DNA from: Adiantum capillus-veneris
Taxonomy: Eukaryota > Streptophyta > Polypodiopsida > Polypodiales > Pteridaceae
NCBI GenBank assembly: GCA_014529385.2
Contig: CM043969.1
Coordinates: 32,962,446-33,026,445 of the forward strand
Direction: 5' to 3'
DNA: 64,000 nt
Made by a program: the position numbers and the translations under genes. Positions 1 through 13,140 of this stretch are shown here, piece by piece. Every line of letters begins with the position of its first letter. Position 1 is the stretch's first letter. The notes under the pieces are model-generated. The model was not told the origin of the DNA. It ran no database searches and saw only the letters and a program-made list of their open reading frames with translations.

Positions 1-395
1 ATGTATATTTGATTATTCAAGTGCTCTTTATGAGCTTTGGCCAATTATGTCTGGCCGGTCAGTTTGTAACCAATTTGACCATTCAAGAAATCTATATAAC
101 AAATACGTGCAAGTGGGAAATGGTCACTCTTGCATGGGGGGAGATTGCACCCAGTGTCTGTGTACTTCTTCTCTCCTCTCCCCTCTTCTCTCTCGCCGTG
201 CCGGTGTAGCTCTCCGCTCTAGGAGGTGCACCTGCGCATGCTCTTTCCCTCTCTTCCGCTCTACGTCTCTCGTTCTTCGCGTATAGCTTCGATTACGAGT
301 TCGTGGATGTGGCAGGTATATAGTTTTTTGATTTATGGCTTGCTATGTGCTATTTCAAGTATTTTGCAGGGCTTTTCGTGCTCCCGTCTGTAGCA
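1..395 (+). mobile_element. LTR of family C, 3' part (cut by window edge)
   Basis: This stretch matches three other copies at 35853-36334 (minus), 36408-36873 (plus) and 36874-37188 (minus). Shared landmarks are the TATA-like ctatataaca near position 93, the segment gggggagattgcacccagtg and the terminus gtctgtagca. The end at 395 (CA) is fixed by comparison with the 36.8 kb copy, where homology also stops at that CA. The element starts left of the window, so it could be a solo LTR or the 5' LTR of a longer element. It lies directly upstream of the broken third ORF of element B and probably inserted into it. The left flank is missing, so no target-site duplication can be checked. Confidence 0.75.
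316..369 (+). other. Possible short intron in the C LTR leader
   Basis: The sequence reads ggcag/gtatatag ... ttttgcag/ggc, giving a 54-nt GT-AG segment with a T-rich tract before the AG. Equivalent segments lie at 36794-36848 (plus) and 35879-35934 (minus). All three keep the GT and the ttttgcag end while the interior diverges. It is short for a plant intron, so splicing is only an inference. Confidence 0.35.
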
Positions 396-2001
396 GGAAT
401 GATTACAACGGATGTGCGCTTGACACCAAAGTTGGTGTCCAAAGTCTTCAAGGTTCCCTGTCTAACTGTGCCGGCTAAGACGAGGAAGTTGACTGATTCC
501 CAGATGAAAGGGGAATTTGGAAATCCGATAGGAACGAAGGCATACTACATGGTGAAGAATGCGGATGGAAACAGAGCTTCAAATTTGTTTTGGTACTTGA
601 AAAAAGTGTATATCCTCCAGAAGACTGCCTATATGTCCAAGGAGGCTTTTCCACCTTTGTTTCAGGCGGAGAGAGGCATTAATGTGGATTGGGCATCAGT
701 TCTGTATGATCGGATGTAGTTAACTGGAAAAAGAGACCGACGTCGAACACCAGCAGTGGGCAGAGTAGCACCTTATATGGCTGCAATTTTTGAGTATGTT
801 CTGAAGGTTCAAACAGTAGCAACAAGTTGAAGACACCAGTGGTAGATGTGGCAAAAGAAGAGGGAATATCATATGGAAGTAAGAGAAGGAAATTGTTGTT
901 GGGCTCTCCAACAATTGAAAAAGGTAAATCACCTTTCAAAGTCTCTTGGAAGGGTTTGGAAGAATCGGAATCAAAGACGAACAGTTTCACAATGGAATCA
1001 GAATCAAAGAAATTGGAGTCCAAAGACAAAAAGGTAACACTGTTTATGAAAGGAATGGGTGGAGCTGTGGAGAAGACTGCTCTAGAAAGTTTGAAAGTAC
1101 AAGTGGGGAGCAGTGACAGTTATGAGAATAAGGGAATTTTTTATGTAGAAGAGGCAGCTAACAGTTTGACTCAACTGAATGAGTTTATGCAAAATCAAGA
1201 TGCAACTCTGAGGGTGATGGAAGCTGAGAAAATGGAACATAAATGCCGTGCTATCCCGGAATGGGAAATGTAGAAATTTCGGATGCAATTGTTTCAGGAG
1301 AGATCGGATAAAGAAAGACTGCAAGAGGAAGTTAAACGGATTACATCAGAAGCTATGGCAAGAAATGTTGAATTTCTGAGTGTAGCCGAGGATTTTACTA
1401 GGTGGGCAGACGGACTAAAAGCTGCAATGGATGAACAATTCAAAGAACTGGGAGACAAAGTGGCTGAGTTGACCACTGAGAATATTTTCCTGATTAATAG
1501 ATTGACTCCGTTGATGGTTATGGAGAAGGCCGCATTGTAGAACCAAGGAATGATAGGTATTTTGGTTGCATATTCGGATGCGGATGTTCTGAAGCAGGAA
1601 GTGTTGGAGTATACACAAGAGATGTGGAATAAAGCTACTAGGCTTTGGAGGGAACACATGGATGTGTCGACGGAAGATTCAAAAATTGGTTTCAGCTTAG
1701 CAGGAAAAGAGAGTGTTAGGAGGGATAATGAGGAATTGAAGGTGGAAAATAAGAAATTAGTGGCAGAGATGCAGGAGTTGAAGGAAAAAAGTAAGGATAT
1801 TGAAGTGAATGTAGGGGGAGTGAGTAAGTGGACGGCAGAGCTGAGTAGTGATGTTTTGGGACCAGATCAGATTGTAGCAGGAGGAGTGGAATCAGAAGTG
1901 AAAAACCAAGTGGAAGCAGAGGGGGAAAAGCAGGCGGATTCGGATGTTGCAGAAGAAAAGGAGGATGCAGAAGGGGATGCTGGGGAGCAGGTTGTTTGAT
2001 C
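396..2001 (+). pseudogene. Third ORF of gypsy element B, broken
   Basis: Three consecutive reading blocks (396-719, 827-1273 and 1283-1999) continue one another after short frame changes or single stops, so they look like one decayed gene. The first block is a globular, basic domain of about 110 residues containing LTPKLVSKVF. The rest is charged, with heptad-like Lys/Glu/Leu stretches predicted to be coiled coil, and ends in an acidic Glu/Asp/Val-rich tail. It lies immediately upstream of a 270-bp LTR identical in type to the 5' LTR of B at 33524-33793. That is where plant gypsy elements of the Athila/Tat group can carry an extra ORF. I do not recognise the family; a structural or env-position role is inference from position only. 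A C-family LTR adjoins its 5' side. Confidence 0.55.
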
Positions 2002-2055
2002 AAGGGATTATGGGTCCAGGTCAGCCTGTGGCTCTAGCCACCAGGCTGTGCCAAG

Positions 2056-2325
2056 TATTAAGCCTAGGAATTTTGGGATGTTTTACCTTAGTGGAAGTTG
2101 GAATGTTAACTTTTGTACTTTTGGGATTCCAAGGGGTGTTCTTGGGAAAGGGCGTTGCCCATTAGTCTTATCGAAGTATGTAACTGTTGATCAGTATCTT
2201 CTTGGGAATGTGAAAGCGAAAGTTATGGTGGATTTAGTCTGTTGTCAGTTTCTGCGTTCTGTTCCAGTTCCAGTTCCATTCTGATTTCTGTGTTTTGTCT
2301 ATTCCGAATGTCTGTGCCTTCAACA
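2056..2325 (+). mobile_element. 3' LTR of element B (270 bp)
   Basis: This begins tattaagcctagg and ends gtgccttcaaca. It is nearly identical to the 270-bp LTR at 33524-33793 (minus), which begins tgttaagcctagg. It is followed by tattg (2326-2330), the same five bases that precede the other LTR, and then by family A integrase sequence. The start has TA where the other copy has TG, a single-base change. Both copies are 270 bp, which supports them being the two LTRs of a single insertion. Confidence 0.85.
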
Positions 2326-2330
2326 TATTG

Positions 2331-3025
2331 TTAAAGCTTTAGCAAAGGCATGCCAAAGGCATACCTGTGACTGGCCTAAACTCTACCATTTTTTTTATAG
2401 GCTGGTTGTACTACACAGTTCTGTTACATGTTTTATGCCATTTGAATTGATGTATGGTAAAAAACCCATTATGCCCACAGAGGAAGCGATTATGTCTTGG
2501 ACCATCAGTACCATGGGAAGAAGGTATGCCTAGAGAAGATTTGATTGTTTTATGTATTTTACAACTTGAAAGGCGTCAAGAAGACATCGAGCAGGCTAAA
2601 GTAAAGCTTAAGGAGCCAAGTTTGAAGAATAAAGCATCATTTGATGGAAAGCACAGACTACAACCTCATGCCATTAAAGATGGGGATTGTGTGCTTGTTT
2701 ATGATAGTAGCTTAGAGAATCAGTATACGACCATGCGAAAAATGGTTAAATGATGGTTTGGACCATATGTGGTGCTTCTTGTTTATGATAATGCAAAATA
2801 TAAATTAGGTGAACTTGATGGCACTTTGCTCAAGGTGCCTATTGCAGGAAAAAAGATCAAGTTGTTTAAGAAGTAAGAGGGCAAGATTGTTCTTGAAGAT
2901 CTCAAATCAGATCAACCTCTAGTATGTATTGGGGAAGATGTGTTTGATGATTCTTTTGATGATGCTAATAATTAAGTGGAGTTGGCCTTGACCGGAGGCT
3001 CTACAGGTTCAATTAAGGAGGTGGA
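2331..3025 (+). pseudogene. Integrase C-terminal remnant and PPT, gypsy family A
   Basis: The translation (several stops and frame changes) matches the intact tail of element E at 56220-56908. Shared landmarks are LMYGKKPIMPTEE, LERRQEDIEQAK, VLVYDSSLENQYTTMRK, WFGPYVV and PIAGKKIKLFKK. This is the integrase C-terminal region of a Ty3/gypsy pol. It ends in the polypurine tract aattaaggaggtgga (3011-3025), which abuts an LTR start. The missing N-terminal part of this copy appears to be the minus-strand block at 33799-35395: the target site of the B insertion joins exactly between the two. Confidence 0.8.
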
Positions 3026-3361
3026 TGTCGTGGAGCTACGCTTCCATGAAGGGAAAATGAGCAAAGGGATGCAGATTAAGCTTCTTTGAAGGCATCAGTG
3101 ATCAGGGTTTGATAACAAGCTAGCCTAATGCTAAATGAATGCCAAATGCAGATTTAAAGGGTCAAAAATTGTATTGTTATTGCTAAAAGAGAGTATTTTT
3201 GAAGTGATCATAAATGGGAGTTTATGGATTAGAATTGCAGGAAGATATAGCAGCTTGAAGTTGGGACAGATTGCAGATTTGTACCGTATTGGGCATTTTC
3301 TCTTGAAGAATCAGTGCTAAATGAGCGCATGGGTCCAAAGTGCTCTTCACTTGGAGCACGA
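3026..3361 (+). mobile_element. A-family LTR, 5' part, truncated
   Basis: This starts tgtcgtggagctacgcttcc just after the polypurine tract. It matches the minus strand of 60900-61258 (gcttccatgaagg, gatattacagcttgaag-type segments, gggcat-type segments). It breaks off where the K element LTR begins at 3362. Confidence 0.7.
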
Positions 3362-3954
3362 TGGAGAGGGGGAATGGGGGAACACACCTGTCACAGAAAA
3401 AGATTGCCTCTTTATAGCCCGGGTATACACAACACCCAAATCCACTAGAGTTAACCTTCAAAACACTCTACACGCGTTAGCAGGCCACCACCTACACTCA
3501 CACCGATGCACAAACGTGCACACACTCAGCCAACCATGCATTTTACTGCTCATTTTGAGCCACACATCACTGCCACACACAAAACCACACTCTCACTTCC
3601 ATTTTGCACGTAAAGAAGGGGCCCGAGGGGCACACACATCCGCACTGATAGCGCACACACAAGTTGAAGAAGTAAAAAAGGGGGGGCATGGGAAACGAAA
3701 TGAGAGAAATACATAGAAGCTTCACCATGATCATAAACACCATATACAACTCGACAAAAACAAATGGCACACCCACATGGTCGTCGGGCAAGAAAACACA
3801 CACTTGGGGCTTTGCAGACACACACCTCTACATAAGAAGCCCACCCAAGAACTCACACACTCTCTTTATGGCTCTCTGTAGGCTCATAAAAAACCTCTCG
3901 GGAAAAAACCTCCAGGCAAGAAGAATTAAAAATGACTAAAAAAAGGCTTATACA
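3362..3954 (-). mobile_element. Left (3') LTR of element K
   Basis: This is a direct repeat with 7670-8164. Both start tggagagggggaatggg and share accatgatcataaacacca, the tggctctct segment and a CA-rich tract. The right end is set at a CA (3954) by guess, because the other copy is truncated by element L. The gag between the repeats is on the minus strand, so this is the 3' LTR. Confidence 0.65.
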
Positions 3955-6004
<2,050 letters not shown>

Positions 6005-7560
6005 CTACTCAACCAGCACTCTTGACATGCCTGACACACCGTCCCAACCATGTAAAGCGAGATCCTCTTCAAGAAAATCTTGTACTTGCTCAAAAGCCCT
6101 TTGCACAACCGCTTCTATCACCATAATGTTCAGCCACCACTCTCGTATCTCCTTGGAAATCTTGGACATTGCCTCGTAATTTGCATCATCTATCATAGAG
6201 TACACTTGCCACGTTGGAGGCTCCTGTACCTTTGGCTCAACACTTGCCTTCACACCTGCAACGCACTCAATTCCAACATTTATTGAGCTCTTCTTCGTCT
6301 ACTGGCTCTTCAAGGTCAATTAGCACCACCTGCTTATCGAATTCTATTACCTTCTCTTTAAGAACTTGCTCTTCTACTGTGGCATCATGCTCCACCACCA
6401 TAGGTAAGGCTGCCCTATCCCTTTTCAAAAACTTCTTCACTTGTTGCACCACTATGGCACATTCCACCACCACTTTCATCAACAGGGCCATAAGCATGGC
6501 GCCCCACATCACCTTTACCTACATATCATCACCTGTAGGCATGGACTGCTCCACTTGGTCTTCATTAGGCATCTTGGCTTGCACTCCATGATGCTCCTCA
6601 CGTACATTCAATATCTCTCGACTCACATGTAAGAGGTCAACCTCATCATACCTGTATTGAGACAACTTGGTCTCCCAACTCGTGTCCTCATCGATAGAGC
6701 TATTGTCACTCGGATCAATCTCTTCCTCTGCCTCAAGCTCTAGGATCTCCTCTAGCTTCACCTCTTCAACCTCATTTGCCAACCATACTCTTTGGCCTTT
6801 ATCACACTTCAATGGAACTTCCACAGCCACACCTCAACTTGGTAGCACATCTTTTGTCAGATTTGGGACCACTTGTACATCCTCCACAAATGGAGCCTCT
6901 CTAGATGGAATTATTGGAATAGAAAACACCCCATCTCTCTGTAGACAAAGAACCCTTGGCTCTTCTCGCACATGCACCTCCCTTTGCACCACCTGCGGCT
7001 TAGCTACCATCGCATCATACTGCCTTGACACCACCGCATTTGGAAAACCCCATATAGCTTTGCATTTATTTAGAATCTTTTTGCTCCATCCTTTTGCTAG
7101 AGCTACCGCTTCTTCATACAACATCGGGCCTTCTACCTCTACTTTGTCGCGCACTTCCTCATGTCGGCAATCCATGAATTTACTCAACTCTAAATAACCA
7201 AATTTCTCTGCAGCAATTACCTTGAACAATTCCCCCAAATGGCTTCTAACTGCCATATGAACGCTAGAAAATATACTTCCAAGCTCTGCTTCAATCCGTA
7301 TAGCTTTCGATTCATCTCATCCAGCTGCACATCCGCTACATATTTTCTTCAAAAAGCCGCCTCTAGGGCTTCACAATCCATCTTTCCTTCATCACGTAGG
7401 CCATCAAATCATAGAATTTCTTTACCGCGAACCAGGAGGGGGAACACCCGCACCTTCTTCTCTCGACAAACCTCTCTTTAGCACAAAAAATCCATAGTCT
7501 GGGAGCCAGGTTTCTGCTGAGTCTTCGACCCCAGTGAAAATGGGAAATTTGGACCATGCC
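6005..7560 (-). pseudogene. gag-like gene of element K, with acidic extension
   Basis: Minus-strand frames chain from about 7557 down to 6005 with a few stops and shifts. Near 7480-7270 the product reads EKKVRVFPLLVRGKEILWF, then ALEAAF and LYGLKQ, the signature of the plant retrotransposon gag domain (compare gag of F, RAFPLVLKEEARVWFQAL). Downstream, about 400 residues are strongly acidic (for example LEEILELEAEEEIDPSD) and not recognised. No CCHC zinc knuckle or protease follows. The stop at about 6833 reads as TGA for CGA and that at about 6517 as TAG for CAG, both C-to-T changes. An element with LTRs and gag only resembles the non-autonomous TR-GAG class; that assignment is inference. 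Confidence 0.6.
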
Positions 7561-7669
7561 ATCTGTAGCAGCATGTGCTCTTTAAGGTCACACCTTTGGC
7601 ATCACAAAAATCATCGTTTTGACTTTAACTAGGATCATCAGATCGCTCCTCCGTGGGGGAACTAGAAGT

Positions 7670-8164
7670 TGGAGAGGGGGAATGGGAGAACACATTCGGC
7701 ACACAAAAGACTGGCTCTCTATAGCCCAAGGAACACACATCACTTAATCCACTAGATTTCACCTTTGAAACTCTCGAGACACGCTAGCAAGTCACAGCCC
7801 GCACACACACCGACACACAAACATGCACACATTTAGCTAGCCACGCATTTTACTGCTCGTTTTGAGCCACACACCGCTGTCATGCACGAAACCACAACCT
7901 CACTTCCATTCTACACACAAAGAAAGGGCCAGAGGGGCACACACATCCGAACCGGTAGTGCACACACAAGCAAAAGAAGTTGAGAAGGAGGGGCATGGGA
8001 AATGATGCAAGAGAAACACCATAGAAGCTTCACCATGATCATAAACACCATATACAACTCGATAGAAACAAATGGTGGACCTACATGGTTGCTGAGCAAG
8101 AAAACACACTTGGGGTTTTGCAGGCACACACTCTCTTTATGGCTCTCTCTAGACTCCCAAAAAT
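7670..8164 (-). mobile_element. Right (5') LTR of element K, truncated by element L
   Basis: Direct repeat of 3362-3954, starting tggagagggggaatggg at 7670. Homology stops at gactcccaaaaat (8164), where the LTR of element L begins (tgattgcacatatg). On the minus strand the bases just inside the LTR read agttcccccacgg, similar to the primer-binding region of element F (ttggtgcccccac). Confidence 0.65.
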
Positions 8165-9715
8165 TGATTGCACATATGTACATACACATGCATGGTGCAT
8201 CAAATAAAGAATTTCCCATTGTCCAAAGCCAGGTGGTTACATGGGGCCCACATGTGTACATGTAGGACAGTGTGTACATAGTACATTGATTTTCATTATC
8301 ACCAGTAACAATGTGTTTTTATATAATAATGAGGAGTTGGTGGAGCGTACAACTTCTTAAGCAAGCTATCAGCGGGATCATGCCATGAGGTAAGCAGGTG
8401 CGTTAGATGGCATCCGGTGGCATCAAGAGGTCGAATGGGATCAAGACTTGCACGTGGGTAAGTGAGGACACAATGTGGGTGTTTTCTTGTGATGAATTAT
8501 GCATAAAGGTCATCATGAGGAGTATGTTTGGGGGGCACTTCACATGATTGCGGGTCCAAATCTTAGAAAAAGGAACGTATAATTGAGAAAAGTTGAGTTC
8601 CAGGTGTACGGATGGATGCAGAAGGGTAACAAAAACGCACTACGATGCCATTTTTTGGCATGTTTGGGGTCCGTTTGAGGTCAATCAAAAGGCCAAAGAC
8701 ACCCAAGGGATAAAGTGAAGTGTGGAAACTAAAAAACCTGAGAAAAAACCACAAAAATGTGGAGAGAAAAGGATGAAGAGACACCACTCAATTTTTGTTG
8801 TTTTTGGAGTTTGTTTTGGCCATAAACTGTTCATCCGAGCTCGAATTTGAGCACTTTGATATTGTAGAGTGGGGTTTTTGGCCATTATGAATGCAATGGT
8901 GTTGTCCATTTTTCCAAGTTCCTCACTATTTTCTTGCTGTTTTCTGTGTAAGTTTGTCCTATGAGCGAAGCCTCTGCTCAGATTTGTGATTGTATCTGGC
9001 ATATTTCATCCGTATGGTGTGGGCTATTTGCCCCATTGGTGTCATCCCAAGATCAATTGTATCTACGCATAAAAAATCTTCCTCCTTTGAGCTGATTTGT
9101 GTGTGTGTATGTGTGTGTTTGTGTGTCTGTGTTGAGTGGACAAATGGATAGTCTCTCTTCTCTCACTCCATCGGTGTGTTCCCTGTCTCGGTCAGGTGGG
9201 TTGTGTAAGCGGAGTGGTGTCCCATTGTGTGTGTGTGTGTGTGTGTGTGTATTATCCCAAGATTGTGTGTCGGGTGAATATAGAGGCATTGTGTGTATTT
9301 CCATCTCGCTCACATTCTTTTGGTGCCCGCATTGAGGATCTTCTTTGAGTACCTTTAGATTCAAAATTACATCAGATTACAGATTACAGGTACATGTTAT
9401 TCACATAGGTACAGGTATCTGGAGTAGAGTGATATACTAGAAAGTGGAAATCACTTGCAATTGCCATGTGTATGCATTATTTGGCGCCTATTTGAGCGCA
9501 TTGTCTAGTATTGTAGGTTACTTGGATATTGCCATTGTACTCCTTTGTGGAGCCATACTTTGTTTTATTTGGCAGTCCCAACCTTTTCTAAGACTTGGTC
9601 TAGAAGATAGTCATTTCTGAGACTTGACTATGCAATATTTGCATATCCTTTGTGAGAGGATCGTGGTGCGGTTTTATTGAGCTGGGGACTCAAGTGTGAG
9701 ATCCTTTCGGTGAAA
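8165..9715 (+). mobile_element. 5' LTR of element L
   Basis: The first 670 bp match 21012-21664 closely, with the same order of landmarks: catatgtacatacacatg, ggggcccacatgtgtaca, ttttttggc, ggggtccgtttgaggtc. The matching copy follows a purine-rich stretch (ggaagaag at 21004-21011) after an integrase tail, as a 3' LTR should. The right boundary is uncertain: it is placed just before ggctggagcaccc, which resembles the primer-binding sites of F and K. It includes GT microsatellites at about 9098-9130 and 9226-9250. It is inserted into the right LTR of K. Confidence 0.6.
9226..9250. repeat. (TG)n microsatellite in the L LTR
   Basis: About twelve TG units, with a second interrupted GT tract at about 9098-9130. 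Confidence 0.9.
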
Positions 9716-10002
9716 CAAGTGGCTGGAGCACCCTTTTTTTGCCCTCCTCATAGGCTATGTACTAATGATTCCTACTTGATGCTTGAGTGCCATTGTTGGC
9801 AGATTATGCATACATATACAATCTATATTTTGGGTTTTTACTGCTCTAATTCTGGGGAAACTCTGCCATAAATTTTCCAAGTTGTGATAGATGGTTTTTT
9901 GGTCTTTTGAGCCATTTATGTAGTTATGCTGCTGAAATTCTGGAAAAATCAAAGGGTAAGTAGTCAAGTGTGATTTCTTGGAAGCTGCATGGTTGGCCTT
10001 TA

Positions 10003-10221
10003 ATGGATAATCACAATGGACCTCAGTTCACTCCTGTTCATTTTGCACAAAGAATCCAGATAAATGCTCATGTGGACATGAATATTTTTTACGAGTAGCA
10101 CATAGTCTTTATGTTTGGGCCAAGAAGATTAAGAGAGATACTGGAATCTCATTTGTCTATTGTAATTCCAATGATTAACTATGAAAACTCATTTGATGTG
10201 CATGTGTTCATTCTTTTCTAA
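10003..10221 (+). pseudogene. Small pre-gag ORF (about 72 codons), copy in element L
   Basis: ATG at 10003 and TAA at 10219-10221 frame a 72-codon reading frame with one internal TAG at codon 32. The translation matches ORFs at 41195-41413, 50643-50852 and 50421-50633. The shared core is FGPRRLREIL, then VIPMINYENSFDVHVFILF and a stop at the same place. It lies between the LTR of L and its gag, the same relative position as in F. I do not recognise the family. Conservation of length, start and stop across different retrotransposons suggests a real small protein; its role is unknown. Confidence 0.65.
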
Positions 10222-10289
10222 AAGCTTGAGCTCCATTGAAGTTTCTGGGGATTGAGTTAGTAAAAGTTTTGGATTCTTGCACCTATGTT

Positions 10290-11250
10290 AGAAGGGGTTC
10301 TCAAAGCATTGAAACTTGGATAGCCATGGCTTTCTTATCCGGAATTTCATGGAAGAAGTGATGAAGATTTATTGGAAAAGATGAAGGTGGCCGGCATTAG
10401 CAACCAGATTCACGATCCTCTGTAGATGTTATGTCTTCTCCAGATTTGTTTAAAGAGCGACGCATGAGTTTGTTCCACAGCATTTGAAGAGGATTTGCGT
10501 GTGAGTGATCCAGCTGTGAGATTAAGTTGGTACAATCTAAGGCATGGATTGGAAGTGGAGTTTGTGAGGACATAATATCCTAAAAGAGTGTGGAAAGAAG
10601 TACAGGGTTTGATGCAAAGGGAAGGTGAGCCAGTAGATGAGTACATACATAAGTTTTTAGTGGCATGGGAGTGGATGTGCAAGGCCGTAGCACCACAGGT
10701 ACCCCCACCTAACATGATGAAGAAGGACAGGATCTTGGCTAGTCTTTGGAAGAATATACTTTGGAGAGTGGAGCTAAAGAAGCCTAGGACATATGATGAT
10801 GCACTAGATGTAGCAAGAAACAAAGAGTGCAAGCTAAGAAGAATGAGTCAGCGAGGAGTAGAGTCGTTGCCTGGGAGGTTTGAGTTTCGGCCTATGGATT
10901 CTTTTCAAGGTTGCATGCCAGGGGTTCATCATCAACCAGTGGTTTCTTTTACTCCTCAGGTTATGCTAGCAGTGGTCACTACAGTAGTGCAAGATAATGG
11001 GCTAAGGCAAGACCTGAGGCAAGTGGTAGATTTAATGAAAAATCTCAGCCTAAACATGCTAGGTAATGTGGAAAATAATCCAGGTCATGTGAGGTTTTCA
11101 AATCAGCCATGCAGTGAAGAGAAACCCAGGAATGGTGTTGGACAAAGAAATGGTAGGGTCTAGAGGCAGACACCCACGTGTTATAATTGCAGAGAGTTGG
11201 GCCACATCAGCCCACAATGTGATAAGCCACCAACGATGGTGGAGACATGT
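10290..11250 (+). pseudogene. gag of element L, broken
   Basis: Fragments of one frame run from about 10290, with a stop near 10574, then 10588-11163 open. The central part (EGEPVDEYIHKFLVAWEWM, then TYDDALDVA) is typical of plant Ty3/gypsy gag. A zinc knuckle CYNCRELGHISPQC (CX2CX4HX4C) follows at about 11178-11219, after one stop at 11161. Gag forms the particle and binds the RNA. This copy cannot make a full protein. Confidence 0.8.
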
Positions 11251-11364
11251 ATCCATTTCCAAGACAGGTGCTAACTAGGTCAAATGATTATGGCATTGAA
11301 ATTAAGGGAGAAGAAGGAACTAATGGATTAACCCAAGAGGAAAAGGGAAAGACAAAAGTGATAA

Positions 11365-12290
11365 GTGTGGTCACCTTGGAGAAGGCTAGAAAAATTGGAG
11401 GATACATTAGTGATGTTTATTGGGAAGAGGACCACACAAGATAAGGAAGGGAGAAATGGTGCAGGTCCTAGTAAGAAGAAGGGAAAGAGCGATGAAGACG
11501 AGGATGTCAAGGCCAAGAGGAAAGGAAGGGCTTGTCACAAGTTTCATGTTTCATACTTTCCACTAGGAGATGGGCAATTAAGCTATGACTTAAAGGAGGA
11601 TCTTCCAAGCAGGAAAGTAGATGTTACTTTTGGACATCTTATAGAGATGGTGCCTAAGCTAAAGCGACAGTGGAAGAGGATGGTTAACCCAATGGAGAAA
11701 GAACCAGAGAGAGGTTCAATGAAGGTGTTGGCGAAGGATAAACTACCAGACATTTTCCCAATAGTAGATGTGTGGCACGGAAGAAAAAATATGGGACAAG
11801 GCTATACTGATGGTGGAGCCCAATTAATATGTGTCATAACACACTCATGCATTGAGAAGATGGGTCTTACAGTGACTGGGGTGTCAGGCTTTTGGATCAA
11901 ATTGGCAAACCATCAGAAAGTAAAATGTTTGGGTGTTGTAAAGAGCTTAGAAATGGAGGCGTATGATGCAAAGGTGGTGGTTATTTTCATGTGATACCAG
12001 CAGGGTTGGGAGCATATCCTATTTTACTGGGTAGACCACGGTTACGTGTAGTGGGATTTGTTCGAGACTGGAGACGTGGTAAGATTAGCCTCTATGGAAA
12101 GACAGGTGCCAAGAAGCTATAGAATATGGACACAAGGAAACTATTGGAGGAACTTTATGAAGATGAGGTTGAGTCTAGTGATGAAGACTATTCCAAAGTG
12201 TCTGACGAGGACAATGATAGTACTATTAGCAATGATGAGGATGTTGATGTTGCATTTCTTTTGATGGTGATAAAGAAATCCATGAGTCTG
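11365..12290 (+). pseudogene. Protease region of element L pol, broken
   Basis: The open segment 11365-11994 has a Lys-rich linker followed by a retropepsin-like domain. The active-site region reads YTDGGAQLICV (the usual D-S/T-G appears as D-G-G), then THSCIEKMGLTV. After a frame change the flap and end region continue as YPILLGRPRLRVVGF, matching GYPLILGRPRLMGIG in the protease of F. An acidic linker (Asp/Glu/Ser) follows to about 12290. The D-G-G site and the frameshift make it non-functional. Confidence 0.75.
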
Positions 12291-12299
12291 GTTTAGTTG

Positions 12300-13140
12300 C
12301 ATTTGCAAATGAGATCGAAGATGAAAGTGAAGGGCCTTATGAAGTGATTAAAGGGCTGATGCAAACCAATGTTGAATTGTCAAAGAAGCAGAAATTGATG
12401 ACACAAATGATTAGTGAAGACCTCTCAGCTATGGAGAAGGAGATATATTTGCACATGCTGGCTAGTTTTCTTGATTTGTTCATTACTTCATATGAAGAGA
12501 TTAGAGGGTTCAAAGGAAAAGAGATGCATATAGAGCTGAAGGAAGGTGGTAATCCATTGTAGCAAAGGCTAAGAAGGATAGGCCAAGAGCAGATTGAAGC
12601 CTTGCGAGAAGAGTTGGACAAGCTATTGAAGGTAGGGTTGATAGTCTTAGTGAAGGCCATAGAATGGGTGAGTCCAATAGTGGTCGGCCCAAAGAAGGAT
12701 GGAAAGTGGAGGATTTGTGTAGATTTGAAACCCTTAAATGCAACCACTAAGAAGAACCCATATCCTCTTCCATTCATCGATCAGATCTTGGATTCAGTGG
12801 GCAGGTTATGAGAGGTACAATGTGTGTGATGGTTTTTCAGGCTATTTTCAATTAAAGATTGCTCTTAAAGACCGAACAAAGAAAATTTTCATTATGCCAT
12901 GGGGTTGTTATTGCTACAACGTAATTGCCATTTGGGTTGTCAAATGGACCATCCTTCTATCAAGAGAGAGCAAATTGGGTATGGTCACCATTCATTGGTA
13001 GTTGTGTTAAAGATTTTATGGATGACTTTTGTGTCTACAGTAGTAGGATTGAACACCATGAGAAGCTGCAGATGGTATTGTCTCAATATGATGAATCTGG
13101 AGGACAACTAAATCCAAAGAAATTTCATCTAGCATAGCTA
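12300..13140 (+). pseudogene. Reverse transcriptase of element L, broken
   Basis: The frame at 12602-12811 reads EWVSPIVVGPKKDGKWRI, then CVDLKPLNATTKKNPYPLPF, which are the fingers motifs of Ty3/gypsy reverse transcriptase. After frame changes, MPFGLSNGPSFYQ and then FMDDFCVYS (the YxDD catalytic motif as FMDD) appear at about 12925-13040, ending LNPKKFHLA. Several frameshifts and stops separate the pieces. Confidence 0.85.

Noticed and set aside
3321-3825. Overlapping ORFs of 80-130 codons near 3.3-3.9 kb
   Set aside because: They lie inside an LTR, overlap on both strands and are not conserved as proteins in the copy at 7.7-8.1 kb.
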